The position numbers were made by a program, and so were the translations under genes. Below, piece after piece: positions 6,309-7,442 of a stretch of DNA of 7,442 bases (the stretch's first letter is position 1; each line of letters starts with the position of its first letter). This DNA is from Lachnospiraceae bacterium (GTDB lineage: Bacteria; Bacillota_A; Clostridia; Lachnospirales; Lachnospiraceae): assembly GCA_024684065.1 (NCBI GenBank), contig JAIKXO010000342.1, forward strand, positions 1-7,442, given 5' to 3'. Below the pieces are notes generated by a model. That model was not told where the DNA came from. It saw nothing but the letters and a program-made list of their open reading frames with translations, and searched no databases.

Positions 6309-6364
6309 CCAGAAATCTTTCTGGTATAGGCAAGCTATACCAAAATGGGATTTTGGTAGCTTGC
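6309..6364 (-). other. MobV-type origin of transfer (oriT) with predicted nick site
   Basis: On the minus strand ACCAAAAT-CCC-ATTTTGGT (6357-6350 and 6346-6339) forms a perfect 8-bp stem, extended by GCAAGCT/AGCTTGC (6364-6358 and 6336-6330) with a 2-nt AT bulge. The segment ATAGCTTG followed by CCTATACC lines up with pMV158 oriT, ATAGTGTG|TTATAC, as recalled from that family. The cut is therefore predicted between 6331 and 6330. A second perfect hairpin, CCAGAAA-TC-TTTCTGG (6309-6324), follows. The site lies 20 bp upstream of the relaxase gene, the normal MobV arrangement. Confidence 0.8.
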
Positions 6365-6414
6365 TCAGGGCGCTGCCCCGAGACCTCGTAGGCGCCAAAC
6401 ATAAAGCGTTTGGC
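6364..6414. repeat. Two further hairpins in the oriT region
   Basis: CTCAGGGC/GCCCCGAG (6364-6371 and 6375-6382) forms an 8-bp stem with one A-C mismatch on the plus strand (G-T on the minus strand). GCCAAAC/GTTTGGC (6394-6400 and 6408-6414) is a perfect 7-bp stem with a 7-nt loop. With the nick-site stem they fill much of the 188-bp gap between mob and the small upstream gene. They may be relaxase or accessory-protein sites. Short overlapping open frames here look spurious. Confidence 0.6.
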
Positions 6415-6477
6415 TCCCTTAAAGCCCCGCCCGTCGATAGATCAAGGTGGCTTCGGTACATTCTGCCCGCACCCATC

Positions 6478-6783
6478 TTAATCATCTCCTTCATCCGTCC
6501 CGTCCGTCGGTACAAACTGTTCCTCGGAAGCCGATCCCTTCTTCGGAACAGATTGTACCTTTCCAGCGGGGCTTTCCTTGCCCGATGATACGAAAGTGCC
6601 GGATTTATCCGCCGCTTTCGATAGAACATCATCGAGCCTCTCCATATCCGGCTCGTCACCGAAATACTTGCGCACGACATCCGCAATCCTGCGGTTGTCT
6701 TTTTCAAGTGCGCGCTCGTACTTTTCGGTGATACGATCCAGATCTTTTTTCAGTTCCTTTGTTGTCTTTTCTGCTCTTGGCAT
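6478..6783 (-). CDS. Small coiled-coil protein upstream of oriT, possible mobilization accessory
   Basis: I do not recognise a named family. The 101-residue product has a strongly charged, helical N-terminal half with coiled-coil character ('TKELKKDLDRITEKYERALEKD', in pieces around residues 8-28), then 'RRIADVVRKYFG', and a C-terminal half rich in Ser, Gly, Lys, Asp and Glu that is probably disordered and ends acidic. ATG 6783 is favoured because GGGAG lies 9 nt upstream; the same GGGAG abuts the in-frame ATG at 6792. It lies between the HTH gene and oriT on the mob strand, a common place for small auxiliary proteins of MobV elements, so an oriT-binding or relaxase-helper role is plausible but unproven. 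Confidence 0.7.
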   Translation of the reverse strand: MPRAEKTTKELKKDLDRITEKYERALEKDNRRIADVVRKYFGDEPDMERLDDVLSKAADKSGTFVSSGKESPAGKVQSVPKKGSASEEQFVPTDGTDEGDD

Positions 6784-6874
6784 TTTTTTCATCTCCCTTC
6801 TTTAATGATCACTTGCATTCTTTGGCATCTGCCATCACGCTCATGTTCCGCCTGATATGTACCCTCTTACGACT

Positions 6875-7102
6875 CTACGCAGTAAGGTTACATACCGGCT
6901 TTACTTCATCCCTGTTTCGCAGGTCGTTCCCTTCATTCATCCGCATGAACCTCTCCATTGTGTCTGCACGGATCAAAAGCTTACGCCCTACCTTAAGTAC
7001 AGGGAGCTTTTCCCATTCGATCAGCTTGCGTATCGTATTTCTCCCAATACCGGTACAGTCCGCAGCTTCCTCGATGGAATACGCTATTTTGCTTTCACGC
7101 AT
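6875..7102 (-). CDS. Excisionase/MerR-type helix-turn-helix DNA-binding protein
   Basis: The 75-residue protein is a single winged-HTH of the excisionase (HTH_17) type: 'YSIEEAADCTGIGRNTIRKLI' (residues about 8-28) is the helix-turn-helix, 'LPVLKVGRKLLIRADTMERFM' (33-53) the wing and last helix, followed by a short charged tail. Such proteins bend DNA at element ends to direct excision, or act as small regulators of mobile elements. The ATG at 7102 has a perfect AGGAGGTG site 7 nt upstream. It is transcribed from its own promoter (7153-7179), divergent from the XRE-type gene, and probably starts the operon HTH - small protein - mob. Which role it plays cannot be decided without the integrase, which is not in the window. 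Confidence 0.85.
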   Translation of the reverse strand: MRESKIAYSIEEAADCTGIGRNTIRKLIEWEKLPVLKVGRKLLIRADTMERFMRMNEGNDLRNRDEVKPVCNLTA

Positions 7103-7122
7103 TTGAATTCACCTCCTTATAT

Positions 7123-7230
7123 TTGCATTATGCAATTTCTATGTATGGCTACTTTATAACATCTTGCAATTATTGTCAAGCATTTTGCATTTATGAAAAA
7201 TATATTTTGATTGCATATTGCATTTTGCAG
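7123..7230. repeat. Cluster of TTGCA(T) repeats over the divergent control region
   Basis: TTGCA occurs at 7123, 7164, 7185, 7211, 7218 and 7225, with an inverted copy at 7130-7135 that makes the perfect palindrome TTGCAT-T-ATGCAA (7123-7135). The last three are head-to-tail at exactly 7-bp spacing. The 10-mer GCATTTTGCA occurs twice, at 7180-7189 and 7220-7229, exactly 40 bp apart. The copies flank or overlap the minus-strand promoter and precede the plus-strand one, so they are likely operators for the XRE-type regulator or the HTH protein. Confidence 0.6.
7151..7179 (-). promoter_or_regulatory. Promoter of the HTH-small protein-mob operon
   Basis: On the minus strand a perfect -35 TTGACA (7179-7174) is followed by TATAAA at 15 nt (7158-7153), overlapping TAAAGT at 17 nt (7156-7151). 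Either can serve as the -10, placing the start around 7144-7147, about 45 nt before the HTH start codon. Confidence 0.7.
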
Positions 7231-7241
7231 GAATATATGAT
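7211..7241 (+). promoter_or_regulatory. Possible promoter of the XRE-type regulator
   Basis: TTGCAT (7211-7216) as -35 lies 17 nt from TATATG (7234-7239) or 19 nt from TATGAT (7236-7241). Both are imperfect. The -35 region coincides with the tandem TTGCAT repeats, as expected for an autoregulated promoter. It leaves a leader of about 150 nt before the start codon. Confidence 0.4.
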
Positions 7242-7244
7242 AGA

Positions 7245-7397
7245 GTACAAATGTACCCGCCGGAGACAGTCTTCGGTCAGCTGTAAGTAAGGGCAATGTA
7301 CCTGAAAAAAGTTCAGATTGAACTTATGTGAGAACCTTCGGTTTTCTCTTTATTAGCGGTAAGAGGTACAATACACCGATATGGGAGGCGTGATCAG
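7245..7397 (+). promoter_or_regulatory. Leader of the XRE-type gene with mini-ORFs and hairpins
   Basis: Two 11-codon ORFs lie in tandem: MYPPETVFGQL (7251-7286) and MYLKKVQIELM (7296-7331), the second behind AAGGG. Hairpins are CCGGAG/CTTCGG (7260-7265, 7271-7276; one G-U), AAGTTCA/TGAACTT (7309-7315, 7319-7325) inside the second mini-ORF, and a stem based on GAGAACC/GGTTTTC (one G-U) around 7331-7347, followed by a TCTTTATT tract. GTACC-type words recur. The arrangement resembles a leader-peptide attenuator, but this is inferred from layout only. Confidence 0.4.
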
Positions 7398-7442
7398 ATG
7401 AAAGATAAGGATTTACGCAAAATGATCGGAAGCCGTATCAAG
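7398..7442 (+). CDS. Start of a probable XRE-family transcriptional regulator (partial)
   Basis: Only 15 codons are visible, MKDKDLRKMIGSRIK, open to the window edge. 'IGSRIK' is the usual beginning of the first helix of XRE/Cro-type HTH repressors. GGGAGG lies 9 nt upstream of the ATG. It is divergent from the excisionase-like gene, the standard place for the master repressor of a mobile element. The family call rests on very few residues and on context. Confidence 0.55.
   Translation, partial: MKDKDLRKMIGSRIK

Noticed and set aside
6294..6707. 137-codon open frame on the minus strand across oriT
   Set aside because: It overlaps the small coiled-coil gene in another frame and runs through the oriT hairpins; the translation is Arg-rich and shows no family features.
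6811..6858. Eleven-codon mini-ORF MSVMADAKECK between the HTH and small-protein genes (minus)
   Set aside because: It is too short, has only a weak GGCGGA upstream, and no supporting hairpin or context.
7123..7230. TTGCA repeats as a CRISPR array or replication iterons
   Set aside because: The units are too short and irregularly spaced for CRISPR, and no replication initiator gene is next to them.

Overview
The window looks like a low-to-medium-GC Bacillota genome, most likely a gut-type Clostridia (Lachnospiraceae/Oscillospiraceae-like). The evidence is near-perfect AGGAGG-type Shine-Dalgarno sites, TTGACA/TATAAT-style promoters, a MobV relaxase with its oriT, and an excisionase-like HTH protein divergent from an XRE-type regulator. 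The species cannot be named from this sequence. Two blocks are visible, and almost everything is on the minus strand.

Left block (about 1-3830, read right to left): one tightly packed operon. An AraC regulator with a GyrI-like effector domain (2885-3733) leads. It is followed by a squalene-cyclase-like alpha/alpha-toroid protein (1994-2872), a P-loop kinase-like gene broken by one in-frame TGA (1280-1984), a GNAT acetyltransferase (786-1277), a zinc nucleoside/nucleobase deaminase (250-768) and a second P-loop kinase-like gene that runs off the window (1-238). Gaps are only 2-17 nt. The GyrI domain plus kinase, acetyltransferase and deaminase suggests sensing and modification of small molecules; that role is inferred.

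Right block (about 3845-7442): the left part of a mobilizable element. From the right edge it contains the start of an XRE-type regulator (+, 7398-7442), a leader with two 11-codon mini-ORFs and several hairpins, a divergent control region packed with TTGCA repeats, an excisionase/MerR-like HTH protein (6875-7102), a small coiled-coil protein (6478-6783), a recognizable MobV-type oriT (about 6309-6364) within 190 bp of hairpins, and a MobV relaxase (4985-6289). No integrase is visible.

The most interesting unit is 3845-4943. It holds a consensus promoter (TTGACA-17 bp-TATATT), a predicted structured RNA of about 68 nt (two hairpins, the second followed by a U-rich run), an Abi_2-family protein (AbiD/AbiF type) with a HEPN-like R-x4-H motif (RNVCAH), and a strong intrinsic terminator. 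It reads as a self-contained RNA-plus-HEPN-protein abortive-infection module carried as cargo of the mobile element. The 3' arm of the second RNA hairpin matches the anti-Shine-Dalgarno tail of 16S rRNA and could pair with the abi ribosome-binding site.
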